Source of the DNA: Afifellaceae bacterium
GTDB taxonomy: Bacteria; Pseudomonadota; Alphaproteobacteria; Rhizobiales; Afifellaceae
Reading direction: 5' to 3'
Assembly: GCA_028281235.1 (NCBI GenBank)
Contig: JANQKG010000001.1
Span: 1 to 64,000 of the forward strand
Length of the DNA stretch: 64,000 nucleotides
The position numbers and the translations under genes were made by a program. Positions within the stretch are counted from its first letter, which is position 1. The number at the start of each line of letters is the position of its first letter. The notes below the pieces were generated by a model. It was not told the DNA's origin, made no database searches, and worked only from the letters and a program-made list of their open reading frames with translations. Of the stretch, positions 1-7,404 are shown one piece after another.

Positions 1-72
1 AGCGGCCTCACCCCAAACGAGTTTGCCAACCAGTCCCAGATGGACCAGAACCTGAACAGACTCTCCCTATAA
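1..72 (+). CDS. IS3-type transposase, C-terminal fragment (runs off the left edge)
   Basis: Only the last 23 codons are in the window, ending in TAA. They read SGLTPNEFANQ and then a short tail. This resembles the extreme C-terminus of DDE transposases of IS3-family OrfB type, where a GxTPxEF stretch is common. The call rests on this short motif, and the catalytic residues would lie to the left. Whether the transposase is intact cannot be told. Confidence 0.5.
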   Translation, partial: SGLTPNEFANQSQMDQNLNRLSL

Positions 73-98
73 ATGGGGACACTTAAGGGGCAGGGTCA
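1..98 (+). mobile_element. Right end of an IS3-like insertion sequence
   Basis: The transposase stop is followed by a GC-rich stretch that ends in CAGGGTCA at about 91-98. This is a plausible terminal inverted repeat, because IS3-group ends often begin TGACCC. The left end lies outside the window, so neither the repeat nor a target duplication can be confirmed. The element would lie about 290 bp upstream of prs. Confidence 0.4.
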
Positions 99-386
99 CA
101 ACGTCTGAAGAAGGCAACTCTTCGTCTGACATCTCTAAACCTTATGTTCTTTTTTTGTTCTACCATGTCGATGAGCATATGCGCAAGCTAAGCGGGTAAA
201 CAGAAATGGAGGAGCATCGCTTGGGGCAGCACATCTGTTGCTCTTTGGCGACGCGCACGGGGTGCGGCCGGAAAGCCCCTTCGCCGCTGTTGTCGGCCCG
301 TCGCACGGTTGCTACAAGGCCCGCGTCCCGCCCCGTTTCAGGGCGTTTTATGTGGGCTGCAGCCGGCTTGGGGGCCGCCTGAAGAC
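99..386. other. prs upstream region
   Basis: No supported gene is seen between the IS end and the prs ATG at 387. The stretch should carry the prs promoter and leader, but no convincing -35/-10 pair stands out. An in-frame upstream ATG at 309 would add 26 residues to Prs that do not resemble the family, so it is treated as leader. Confidence 0.4.
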
Positions 387-1319
387 ATGAAGATCGTCGC
401 GGGGAACTCCAACCACACGCTCGCCCAGGCGATTGCCGACTATCTTGAGACGCCGCTGGCGCGATGCGCGGTGCGGCGCTTCGCCGACCAGGAAATCTAC
501 GTCGAGATCCAGGAGAACGTCCGCGGAGAGGATGTGTTCGTCGTGCAGTCGACGAGCTTCCCGGCCAACGACAACCTCATGGAGCTCCTGATCATCATCG
601 ATGCGCTGCGCCGCGCCTCCGCGCGCCGCATCACGGCCGTGCTCCCCTATTACGGCTACGCCCGGCAGGACCGGAAATCGCTCGGCCGGACACCGATCTC
701 CGCCAAGCTGGTCGCCAACATGATCGTCACGGCCGGGACGGACCGGGCGCTGACGGTCGATTTGCATGCGGGTCAGATCCAAGGCTTCTTCGACATCCCT
801 ACCGACCATCTGTTCGCCGCACCCGTCTTCACCAGCGATATTTCGGAGCGCTACGACAACAATCATCTGATGGTCGTCTCGCCCGATGTCGGCGGCGTGG
901 TGCGTGCCCGCGCCATCGCCAAGCGCATCGACGCACCGCTCGCCATCGTCGACAAGCGCCGCGAGCGGCCGGGCGAGTCTGAGGTGATGAACATTATCGG
1001 CGACGTAGAGGGGCGCGCCTGTCTCCTGGTCGACGATATCGTCGATTCCGGCGGCACTTTGTGCAACGCCGCAGAAGTGCTGCTGGAGCGCGGCGCGACC
1101 TCCGTCGCCGCCTACATCACCCACGGCGTGCTCTCCGGCGGCGCAGTGGCGCGCGTCACCGCCTCCAAGCTGAAGGAGCTGGTAATCACCGATTCCATCG
1201 AGGCGACCAGCGCCGTGAAGACGGCGCACAATATCCGCATCGTCTCCATCGCGCGACTTTTAGGCGAGGCGGTGAACCGCACGGCGCTGGAGAAATCGGT
1301 GTCGAGCCTGTTCGATTAA
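387..1319 (+). CDS. prs: Ribose-phosphate pyrophosphokinase
   Basis: Makes PRPP from ribose 5-phosphate and ATP in the cytoplasm, feeding purine, pyrimidine, histidine, tryptophan and NAD synthesis. The 310-residue product has the usual family length. It begins MKIVAGNSN, carries [11 protein letters not shown] in the middle, and has the PRPP-binding loop [10 protein letters not shown] near residue 215. The start at 387 was chosen because family members begin at this point; the longer frame from 309 is not family-like. The gene stands alone, with a TA pair starting 66 bp downstream. It supplies the substrate used by the Apt encoded 10 kb away. Confidence 0.97.
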   Translation: MKIVAGNSNHTLAQAIADYLETPLARCAVRRFADQEIYVEIQENVRGEDVFVVQSTSFPANDNLMELLIIIDALRRASARRITAVLPYYGYARQDRKSLGRTPISAKLVANMIVTAGTDRALTVDLHAGQIQGFFDIPTDHLFAAPVFTSDISERYDNNHLMVVSPDVGGVVRARAIAKRIDAPLAIVDKRRERPGESEVMNIIGDVEGRACLLVDDIVDSGGTLCNAAEVLLERGATSVAAYITHGVLSGGAVARVTASKLKELVITDSIEATSAVKTAHNIRIVSIARLLGEAVNRTALEKSVSSLFD

Positions 1320-1327
1320 TCGCAGCA

Positions 1328-1364
1328 TTGACATCAGTTCAGATCTTCCGATATCAATGATATC
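1328..1364 (+). promoter_or_regulatory. Promoter and operator of the FitAB-like TA pair
   Basis: A TTGACA at 1328-1333 is followed after 18 bp by TATCAA at 1352-1357. The -10 is embedded in GATATC-AAT-GATATC (1350-1364), an inverted repeat with 6-bp arms. This is a natural site for RHH antitoxin autorepression, 22 bp before the antitoxin ATG. Binding is inferred, not shown. Confidence 0.5.
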
Positions 1365-1385
1365 GAATCGATCACTATGGTATCA

Positions 1386-1625
1386 ATGGCTGCGATCACA
1401 ATCCGGAACCTGTCAGACGAAACGCATCGGGCGCTGCGCGTCCGCGCGGCCCGGCATGGGCGCAGCACCGAGGCGGAGGTGCGCGCGATCCTCGACGAGG
1501 CCGCGCGACCGGAAGGGCGCGTGAAAATCGGCTCCGCATTGGTGAAGGCGTTCCAGTCGGCCGGCGGGGCTGACCTCAAGATCACACGCGACCGATCTCC
1601 GGCTGAACCGCTGCGATTTGAATGA
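1386..1625 (+). CDS. FitA-like ribbon-helix-helix antitoxin
   Basis: A 79-residue protein beginning MAAITIRNLSDETHRALRVRA. This is the N-terminal beta strand and first helix of FitA-type RHH antitoxins, which bind DNA as dimers and wrap the toxin with their C-terminal tail. An in-frame ATG at 1377 would add MVS; the start at 1386 is preferred because family members begin MA.ITIRNL. The stop overlaps the toxin start as ATGA, so the two are probably translated in a coupled way. A palindromic operator lies directly upstream. Confidence 0.85.
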   Translation: MAAITIRNLSDETHRALRVRAARHGRSTEAEVRAILDEAARPEGRVKIGSALVKAFQSAGGADLKITRDRSPAEPLRFE

Positions 1626-2050
1626 TCCTGCTGGACACGAACGTCGTCTCTGAGACGATGCGCAAGGCCCCGGAGCCGGCGGTTGTGGCGTGGCTGGATT
1701 CCCAGGCTGTCGAAACGCTGTTTCTCACCACGATAAGCCTCGCTGAGCTGCTCTTCGGGATCGCGGCGCTGCCGTCCGGCCGCAAAAGAACCACGCTTGA
1801 GAGGACGATGGTGGAGAATGCTGCGCCCCACTTCGCTGATCGGTTTCTTTCCTTCGACGTTGCGTCAGCTCAGGCTTATGCGGGGATCATGAGCAAGGCT
1901 CGCCGCGCTGGCCGCGCCATCAGTGTGGCCGACGGGCAGATTGCAGCGATCGCGACTGTGCATCGCCTCACGATTGCAACGCGGGATGCAGCGCCGTTTG
2001 AGGCCGCCGGCGTTCCCGTCGTCAATCCATGGGTCGCCGCAGGCGGTTAA
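1622..2050 (+). CDS. FitB/VapC-like PIN-domain toxin
   Basis: A 142-residue PIN-domain ribonuclease, toxin partner of the preceding antitoxin. The four acidic positions expected of PIN nucleases can be placed: D in LLDTN near residue 5, E in SLAEL, D in VADGQIAA, and D in TRDAAPF near the C-terminus. FitB family members cleave RNA and are neutralised in a DNA-bound FitAB complex. The last bases overlap the convergent chrA gene in a shared TTAA, so both genes use the same four bases for their stop codons. RNA target unknown. Confidence 0.85.
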   Translation: MILLDTNVVSETMRKAPEPAVVAWLDSQAVETLFLTTISLAELLFGIAALPSGRKRTTLERTMVENAAPHFADRFLSFDVASAQAYAGIMSKARRAGRAISVADGQIAAIATVHRLTIATRDAAPFEAAGVPVVNPWVAAGG

Positions 2051-3267
2051 TTGCCGAGCGCGAGTGCCGCGCTTGCCGCCACTATGAGCGCGACGACCGC
2101 CAGAGCCGGCGTTTTCCATACCGTCAGCAGAATGAAGCCAACAAACGCCAGCGCAAAATCGAACGGCCCGATGACCGCGCTCACCCACACCGGATCGTAG
2201 AGCGCCGCCCCCAGCACGCCGACCACGGCGGCGTTGGTGCCGCGCATTGCGGCCTGCGCCTGCGGCTGTGCGCGCAGAAGGCTCCAGAACGGCAGCGCGC
2301 CGGCGACGAGCAGAAGCCCCGGCAGAAAGATCGCCACCAGCGCGATGGCGGCTCCGATGAGGCCGTTCGGCTCCGGTCCCATCGACGCGCCGAGATAGGC
2401 GCTGAAAGTGAAGAGCGGCCCCGGCACGGCCTGAGCGGCGCCATAGCCGGCGAGAAAATCGTCTTCGCTGACCCAGCCGGGCGGAACGACGCCTGCTTCT
2501 AGCAGTGGCAGCACGACATGGCCGCCGCCAAAGACCAGCGCGCCGGCGCGATAGAACGTGTCGAAGAGCGCCAAGCCCTGCGCGCTCAGCGCCGCCGAGA
2601 CGATCGGCGTGCCGACCAGGAGAAGTGCAAACGCGGCAAGCAACGATATGCCGGCTGTGCGCGAGACTGGCACGGCAAGTGCCGTGGCGCTTGTTGCGCT
2701 TTCGCCGCGGCACAGCCAAAGCCCGAGCAGGCCGCCAAGGACAATGGCCGTGATCTGCCCGACGCCGCCGCCGACAAAGGTCACCACCAGCACCGCACCG
2801 ACCGCGATCGATGCGCGCGTCCGATCGGGGCAGAGATTGTGGGCCATCCCCCAGACGGCCTGGGCGACAATGGCGACGGCGACGAGCTTCAACCCGTCGA
2901 TGGCGCCGATTGCCAGCGGATGGGTCAGCGACGCCTGAATCTCGGCGAACACGATAAGGAGAAATGCCGATGGCAGGGTGAAGGCGCACCACGCCGCGGC
3001 GGCTCCCCATACGCCGCCGCGCATTAGACCGAGCGCGAAGCCGACCTGGCTGCTCGCCGGCCCCGGCAGGAACTGGCAGAGCGCCACGAGATCGGCGTAG
3101 CCTGCCTCGTCGATCCAGCGCCGGCGCACGACGAACTCCTCGCGGAAATAGCCGATATGTGCGATCGGTCCGCCGAAGGAGGTCAGGCCGAGCTTCAGGA
3201 AGGCGGCGAACACCTCGCCAGGCGTGCCGGGCGCTTTTTGTGCCTGTCTTTCGCTTTCCGCCGTCAT
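2047..3267 (-). CDS. chrA: Chromate transporter, two-domain ChrA
   Basis: A 406-residue inner-membrane protein of the CHR family, which exports chromate and gives chromate resistance in characterised members. Both half-repeats are present: the first has FLKLGLTSFGGP and later QFLPGPASSQVG, the second has GALVFGGGHVVLPLL and QAVPGPLFTFSAYLG. About ten to twelve hydrophobic segments are visible. It is a single gene, convergent with the TA pair. No chrB-like regulator is next to it, so constitutive or remote control is likely. Confidence 0.93.
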   Translation of the reverse strand: MTAESERQAQKAPGTPGEVFAAFLKLGLTSFGGPIAHIGYFREEFVVRRRWIDEAGYADLVALCQFLPGPASSQVGFALGLMRGGVWGAAAAWCAFTLPSAFLLIVFAEIQASLTHPLAIGAIDGLKLVAVAIVAQAVWGMAHNLCPDRTRASIAVGAVLVVTFVGGGVGQITAIVLGGLLGLWLCRGESATSATALAVPVSRTAGISLLAAFALLLVGTPIVSAALSAQGLALFDTFYRAGALVFGGGHVVLPLLEAGVVPPGWVSEDDFLAGYGAAQAVPGPLFTFSAYLGASMGPEPNGLIGAAIALVAIFLPGLLLVAGALPFWSLLRAQPQAQAAMRGTNAAVVGVLGAALYDPVWVSAVIGPFDFALAFVGFILLTVWKTPALAVVALIVAASAALALGN

Positions 3268-3396
3268 CGCCCCTCACCCGTGAGACGTCTGCCCGCGCCC
3301 TCTATTCTGAGCCTCTGCCGGGCTGGCGGCGGCCGGTCAATGCGGCCTTTCGGCAAACCGTTTCTAACAGACGGGCTTGAACGGCAAGCACGGCTC

Positions 3397-3547
3397 AACC
3401 TCCCCCTGGAGGGGAGGTCGGAGTTCGCGGGACGCGAGTTCCGGGAGGGGGGAAGCAGCCATTCCACTGCAGCTCCATCGCTCACCCCTCCCCGAAATCG
3501 GCTTGCGACGCTCGCCGATTTCGACCCTCCCTCAAGGGGAGGGTTAA
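3397..3547. repeat. Two-hairpin GC-rich intergenic repeat (family D), copy 1
   Basis: Lies in the 566-bp gap between chrA and rplY, which holds no supported gene. The first hairpin runs 3397-3451. The second, 3482-3547, has arms CCCTCCCCGAAATCGGC and its inverse with CAAGGGGAGGGTT. A partial copy of the second hairpin recurs at about 50119-50180. The bases from 3550 to 3833 hold nothing else clear except the rplY leader. Confidence 0.7.
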
Positions 3548-3833
3548 GCTGAACTTGGCTCGAGGCAGCACTCCGCGGAGCACCCTCGGCGAGCAGCAAA
3601 TGCTCTAGCCCGTCTGCTCGAGCCGCCGTTCCGCTTCAATCCGAATGGATAACGCTCCAGCAGCCGCAAGCACGTCCGTGTGACAGCCAGACGACCTCGT
3701 GGCGAACGGGGCGGCCTGTTTGCGTTTTGCCCTCGCCTCCCCTATAAGCCGGCGCACGCGCTGACACCCTTGGAGGCGGCGCGAGGCTTGGCCGCTTACG
3801 CGGCCATTTCGCTTTTCATATCAGGAGTGCCCC

Positions 3834-4526
3834 ATGGCTCAGACAGACGTTCTGAAGGCCGAGGTGCGCGACCGGGTCGGCAAGGGGGCCGCCCGCGCAG
3901 TGCGCCGCCAGGACCGTATCCCGGCCGTCATCTACGGCGACAAGAAGCCGCCGATCCCGATCGTTTTGCCACAGCGCGACGTTACACAGCGGCTGCATGC
4001 CGGCGGTTTCCTCACGCGTTTGATGCACATTGAGGTTGGCGGCGAGCAGATCCGGGTGATCCCCAAGGATTACCAGCTCCATCCGGTGCGCGACTTCATT
4101 TTGCACGTGGACTTCCTGCGCGTTGGCGAGGGCGCACAACTGACGCTGGAAGTGCCGGTGCGCTTTGAAAACCATCCGGAATCGCCGGGCCTCAAACGCG
4201 GCGGCGTGCTCAACGTCGTGCGGCACGCCATCGAGCTTGTGGTGCCGGCCGATGCCATTCCCGAATCGATCGAGATCGATCTAACGGGCCTCGATATCGG
4301 CGACTCCGTCCATATCTCCGCCGTGACCCTTCCCGACGGCACAACGCCCACCATCACTGACCGCGACTTCACTATCGCGACGATCGCCGGCGCGGCGGCC
4401 ATGCTGCCTGAGGAAGACGAAGAAGCAGCCGAGGGCGAGGAGGCGGAAGGCGAAGCTGCCGAAGGCGCCGACGCGGAAGCCAAGGACGACAAGGGCGAAG
4501 ACGAAGGCAAGAGCGAGGACGGCTAG
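3834..4526 (+). CDS. rplY: 50S ribosomal protein L25, long (CTC/TL5) form
   Basis: Binds 5S rRNA in the large subunit. The first ~95 residues form the L25 domain, from [22 protein letters not shown] to the VDFLRV region. Residues ~100-185 form the beta-rich CTC/TL5 domain. The last ~45 residues are almost wholly Glu, Asp, Ala, Gly and Lys, the low-complexity acidic tail seen in many alphaproteobacterial L25 proteins. The SD-like AGGAG sits 8 bases before the ATG. It is followed by pth, a standard pairing, but here a two-hairpin repeat is wedged between them. Confidence 0.96.
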   Translation: MAQTDVLKAEVRDRVGKGAARAVRRQDRIPAVIYGDKKPPIPIVLPQRDVTQRLHAGGFLTRLMHIEVGGEQIRVIPKDYQLHPVRDFILHVDFLRVGEGAQLTLEVPVRFENHPESPGLKRGGVLNVVRHAIELVVPADAIPESIEIDLTGLDIGDSVHISAVTLPDGTTPTITDRDFTIATIAGAAAMLPEEDEEAAEGEEAEGEAAEGADAEAKDDKGEDEGKSEDG

Positions 4527-4533
4527 GCCGCTC

Positions 4534-4697
4534 TCGTGTGGTAGTTTGAAGTTCCTACCGTTGTAGCGGCACGTTCCTCATAGGAACTTCAAACCAAAGA
4601 ACCACACGAATCAAATTCTTACCTCGTGTCCTTATCGAATCTGAAGTTCGTTCGGATCCCGCAGAAAATCATGCGAACTTCAGATTCGGGACACTAG
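4534..4697. repeat. Tandem double-hairpin repeat (family A), copy 1
   Basis: Two adjacent large inverted repeats. The first (4534-4609) pairs TCGTGTGGT with ACCACACGA, and inside it TTTGAAGTTCCTA with TAGGAACTTCAAA. The second (4623-4697) pairs GAATCTGAAGTTCG with CGAACTTCAGATTC, with GTGTCC/GGGACAC outside. It ends directly at the pth Shine-Dalgarno AGAGGAGG. A second copy lies at 8997-9164. In the rplY-pth transcript it would fold into two strong stem-loops. Confidence 0.85.
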
Positions 4698-4711
4698 AGG
4701 AGGATCGTCGT

Positions 4712-5407
4712 ATGCTCCTCATCGCGGGCCTGGGCAATCCCGGCCGGCGCTATGCCGGCCACCGGCACAATATCGGCTTCATGGCAGCGGATGCCATCCA
4801 CCGCCGGCATCGCTTCTCGCCATGGCGTGCCCGCTTCCAGGGCGAGACATCCGACGGCATGCTGAACGGCGAGAAGGCGCTCCTCCTGAAGCCCGCCACG
4901 TACATGAACGAATCTGGCCGTTCGGTCGGCGAGGCGATGCGCTATTTCAAGCTGGCGCCGGCCGACGTCGTCGTCATCTATGACGAGCTCGACCTGCCGC
5001 CGGGCAAGGCGCGGGTGAAGACCGGCGGCAGCTCGACCAGTCATCGTGGCATCCGCTCGATTGAGGCGCATATCGGCAAGGGCTTTCGGCGTCTGCGGCT
5101 GGGGATCGGACATCCCGGCCGCCGCGATTTGGTCAACCGCTACGTCCTGCATGATTTCGCCAAGGCGGATGCCGAATGGCTTGAGCCGCTGCTGGATGCG
5201 GTGGCGGAGCATGTGCCACTCTTGGCGAGCGGCGAGGAATCCTCCTTCATGAACCGCGTGCATCTGGCGACCGCCGATGATGACGGCGCCAACGACCTGC
5301 CCGACGCACCGCCGGCGGCCAAGCCGGCTCGTTCGGCGGAGCGTAAAGAGGGCGGCATCGGCGGCGCTTTTGCCGGCCTCAAGCGGCTTCTCGGGCAAAA
5401 ATCCTGA
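4712..5407 (+). CDS. pth: Peptidyl-tRNA hydrolase
   Basis: Cleaves peptidyl-tRNA released from stalled ribosomes and recycles the tRNA. The N-terminus [20 protein letters not shown] carries the catalytic histidine near residue 19. [14 protein letters not shown] holds the conserved Asp, and [13 protein letters not shown] the substrate loop. At 231 residues it is longer than the usual ~190; the extra is a C-terminal Ala/Lys-rich tail. The ATG follows a strong GGAGG. An inserted VapBC pair and repeat separate it from its usual neighbour ychF. Confidence 0.97.
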   Translation: MLLIAGLGNPGRRYAGHRHNIGFMAADAIHRRHRFSPWRARFQGETSDGMLNGEKALLLKPATYMNESGRSVGEAMRYFKLAPADVVVIYDELDLPPGKARVKTGGSSTSHRGIRSIEAHIGKGFRRLRLGIGHPGRRDLVNRYVLHDFAKADAEWLEPLLDAVAEHVPLLASGEESSFMNRVHLATADDDGANDLPDAPPAAKPARSAERKEGGIGGAFAGLKRLLGQKS

Positions 5408-5448
5408 GCGATTTGCGTTGCTTGCGTCGCTGAGGTAGAATAATCGCC

Positions 5449-5712
5449 ATGGCTTCTACCACACAGCTTAATATCAAGAATCCGGAGACCCGGCGGCTCG
5501 CCGACGAGCTTTCCAGCCTGACCGGCGAGAGCGTGACGGAGGCGGTGACGCAGGCGTTGCGCGAGCGGCTTGAGCGGCACAACAAGGCGCGCAGCAAGGA
5601 GGGTGTGGCGGAGAAGCTCTTGGAGATCGGCCGGCGCTGGCGCGACGCGCCGGAGCTCGATCCGCGTGACCCGGACGACATCCTTTACGACGAGCACGGG
5701 CTGTTGAAGTGA
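5449..5712 (+). CDS. VapB-type antitoxin
   Basis: An 87-residue small protein beginning MASTTQLNIKNPETRRLADELSSLTG. This matches the Rv0623-like VapB family: an N-terminal DNA-binding region and a C-terminal part with LLEIGRRWRDAPELD that would bind the toxin. Its stop TGA overlaps the GTG start of the PIN toxin (GTGA). No clear palindrome stands out in the 41 bp separating it from pth. It may be read through from pth. Confidence 0.85.
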   Translation: MASTTQLNIKNPETRRLADELSSLTGESVTEAVTQALRERLERHNKARSKEGVAEKLLEIGRRWRDAPELDPRDPDDILYDEHGLLK

Positions 5713-6104
5713 CAGTGGTTGATAGCTCGGCCTTCGTGGCCGTGCTCCGGTCCGAGCCGGACGCAGATCGCTTCGCGGATGCGCTGGAGCAGACTGGGCC
5801 TCTGTTCATGTCGGCGGGCACGTTGATCGAGATCGGCACGGTCGTGCTGCACAAGCGTGGGACCGAGAAGATTGCCGACATGTTCGAGCTCATTGCCACC
5901 GCGCAGATCGAGATCGTGCCGGTGTCGGAGGCGCAGGCGCGCGTCGCCATCGACGCCTATGGCCGATTCGGCAAATGCACGCGTCATCCGGCGCAGCTGA
6001 ATTATGGCGACTGCTTCTCCTACGCATTGGCCAAGACATCCAACATGCCTCTGCTTTACAAAGGCGAGGATTTCGCCAAGACGGACATCCGCTCCGCTCT
6101 CTAG
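5709..6104 (+). CDS. VapC-type PIN-domain toxin
   Basis: A 131-residue PIN ribonuclease starting at a GTG that overlaps the antitoxin stop. Acidic residues are seen at VVDSSAF (D5), LIEIG, NYGDCFSYALA and GEDFAKTD. NYGDCFAYALA is characteristic of the Rv0624-like VapC branch and fits the antitoxin type. The TAG stop is formed by the first bases of the repeat that follows (6100 onward), so the present C-terminus, SAL, is set by the repeat edge. Family members cleave tRNA or rRNA; the target here is unknown. Confidence 0.87.
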   Translation: MTVVDSSAFVAVLRSEPDADRFADALEQTGPLFMSAGTLIEIGTVVLHKRGTEKIADMFELIATAQIEIVPVSEAQARVAIDAYGRFGKCTRHPAQLNYGDCFSYALAKTSNMPLLYKGEDFAKTDIRSAL

Positions 6105-6206
6105 GCATGATCCCGAAAAGTGGAGACCGGTTTTCGGATAAGATCATGCTCCAACAAAAGCACAGAGCCTTATCCATTCTGATCTAACCAGAATAGATAA
6201 GGCTCT
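6100..6206. repeat. RIME-like mosaic repeat, copy 1
   Basis: Two palindromes in a row. The first is CATGATCCCGAAAAGTGG...GATCATGCTC. The second is AGAGCCTTATC...GATAAGGCTCT, with TTCTGAT/ACCAGAA inside. Related copies lie at 9165-9297, 40736-40843, 50483-50588 and 52908-53055. The structure matches what is known of Rhizobium intergenic mosaic elements. It overlaps the vapC stop codon and ends 23 bp before ychF. Confidence 0.85.
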
Positions 6207-6229
6207 GAGACCTCCGAGAAAGACACCAG

Positions 6230-7387
6230 ATGGGTTTTCGCTGCGGCATTGTCGGCCTGCCGAATGTCGGCAAGTCCACGCTCTTCAATGCGCTGACGCG
6301 CACTGCGGCCGCACAGGCCGCGAACTATCCGTTCTGCACGATTGAGCCCAATACCGGCGAGGTGGCAGTGCCGGATGAACGGCTCGCAAAGCTTGCGGCG
6401 ATCGCCAAGCCGGCGTCAGTGGTGCCGACGCGCCTCACCTTCGTCGACATTGCCGGACTTGTGCGCGGCGCCTCCAAGGGCGAGGGCCTGGGCAACCAGT
6501 TCCTCGCCAATATCCGCGAAGTGGACGCGATTGCCCATGTCCTGCGCTGCTTCGACGATCCTGATGTGACGCATGTGGAAGGCGTGGTCGACCCGGTCGC
6601 CGACATTGAGACGATCGAAACAGAGCTCATGCTTGCCGATCTGCAGAGCCTGGAGCGGCGCATTGAGCCCTTACGCAAGAAAGCGACCGGCAAGGACAAG
6701 GAGGCGATGGCGCAGCTTCCCGTCATGGAGACGGCGCTCGACCTTCTCCGCGAGGGCAAGCCGGCGCGGCTTGCGTGGATCGCCGACAGCGACAAGCCCG
6801 CTTTCAAGGCGCTCAATCTCTTGACCTCAAAGCGCATGCTCTATGTCTGCAATGTCGACGAAGCGTCGGCCGCCACCGGCAATTCCTATTCTGAGAAGGT
6901 CGAGGCGATGGTGGCGGAGCAGGCGAAAGATCACGGCCCGCCGCCGGAGCACGCCACCGGCAAGGCCGGCGCCTGGCCGAAGCCGCCCGGCGTAGTGGTC
7001 ATCTCCGCCGCGATCGAGGCGGAGATCGCGCAGCTTCCCGAAGCCGAGCAGCGCGAGTATCTCGATGCGATGGGTCTTGCGGAGCCGGGCCTCGACCGCC
7101 TGATCCGGGCTGGCTACGACCTTCTCGACCTTGTCACCTTCTTCACCGTGGGTCCCAAGGAGGCGCATGCCTGGACCGTGACGCGCGGCACCCATGCGCC
7201 GCAGGCGGCCGGCGCTATCCACACCGACTTTGAGCGCGGCTTCATTCGCGCGCAGACCATTGCCTATGACGACTTTGTCGACTTCGGCGGCGAAGTCGGC
7301 GCGCGCGACGCCGGCAGGGCGCGCGACGAGGGCAAGGATTATGTGGTGAAGGACGGCGATGTGATGCTGTTCAAGTTCAATGTGTAG
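6230..7387 (+). CDS. ychF: Redox- and ribosome-associated ATPase/GTPase YchF
   Basis: Universally conserved Obg-related P-loop protein. The G1 motif is GLPNVGKST near residue 9, G3 is DIAGLVRGAS, and the G4 position reads NVDE, the altered form that lets YchF proteins prefer ATP. The C-terminal TGS domain includes FFTVGPKEAHAWTV. The product is 385 residues; bacterial relatives are usually near 365. The surplus is a Pro/Gly/His-rich stretch at about residues 234-255, between the EAMVAEQAK helix and VVVISAAIEAE. The frame is intact across it. Confidence 0.97.
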   Translation: MGFRCGIVGLPNVGKSTLFNALTRTAAAQAANYPFCTIEPNTGEVAVPDERLAKLAAIAKPASVVPTRLTFVDIAGLVRGASKGEGLGNQFLANIREVDAIAHVLRCFDDPDVTHVEGVVDPVADIETIETELMLADLQSLERRIEPLRKKATGKDKEAMAQLPVMETALDLLREGKPARLAWIADSDKPAFKALNLLTSKRMLYVCNVDEASAATGNSYSEKVEAMVAEQAKDHGPPPEHATGKAGAWPKPPGVVVISAAIEAEIAQLPEAEQREYLDAMGLAEPGLDRLIRAGYDLLDLVTFFTVGPKEAHAWTVTRGTHAPQAAGAIHTDFERGFIRAQTIAYDDFVDFGGEVGARDAGRARDEGKDYVVKDGDVMLFKFNV

Positions 7388-7404
7388 CCAGACGGCGTGG
7401 GGGG

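Noticed and set aside
309-386. Upstream extension of Prs from ATG 309
   Set aside because: Adds 26 Pro/Gly-rich residues absent from the family; 387 matches the conserved N-terminus.
1865-3277. 470-codon open frame on the minus strand
   Set aside because: Overlaps chrA in another frame and is Arg-rich throughout; ChrA is the clear product.
3680-4033. 117-codon frame upstream of and into rplY
   Set aside because: Out of frame with L25 and made largely of Arg, Pro and Gly; no support.
4534-4697. CRISPR-like or rho-independent terminator reading of the double hairpin
   Set aside because: No repeated spacers, no T-run after the stems, and a second full copy elsewhere shows it is a dispersed repeat.
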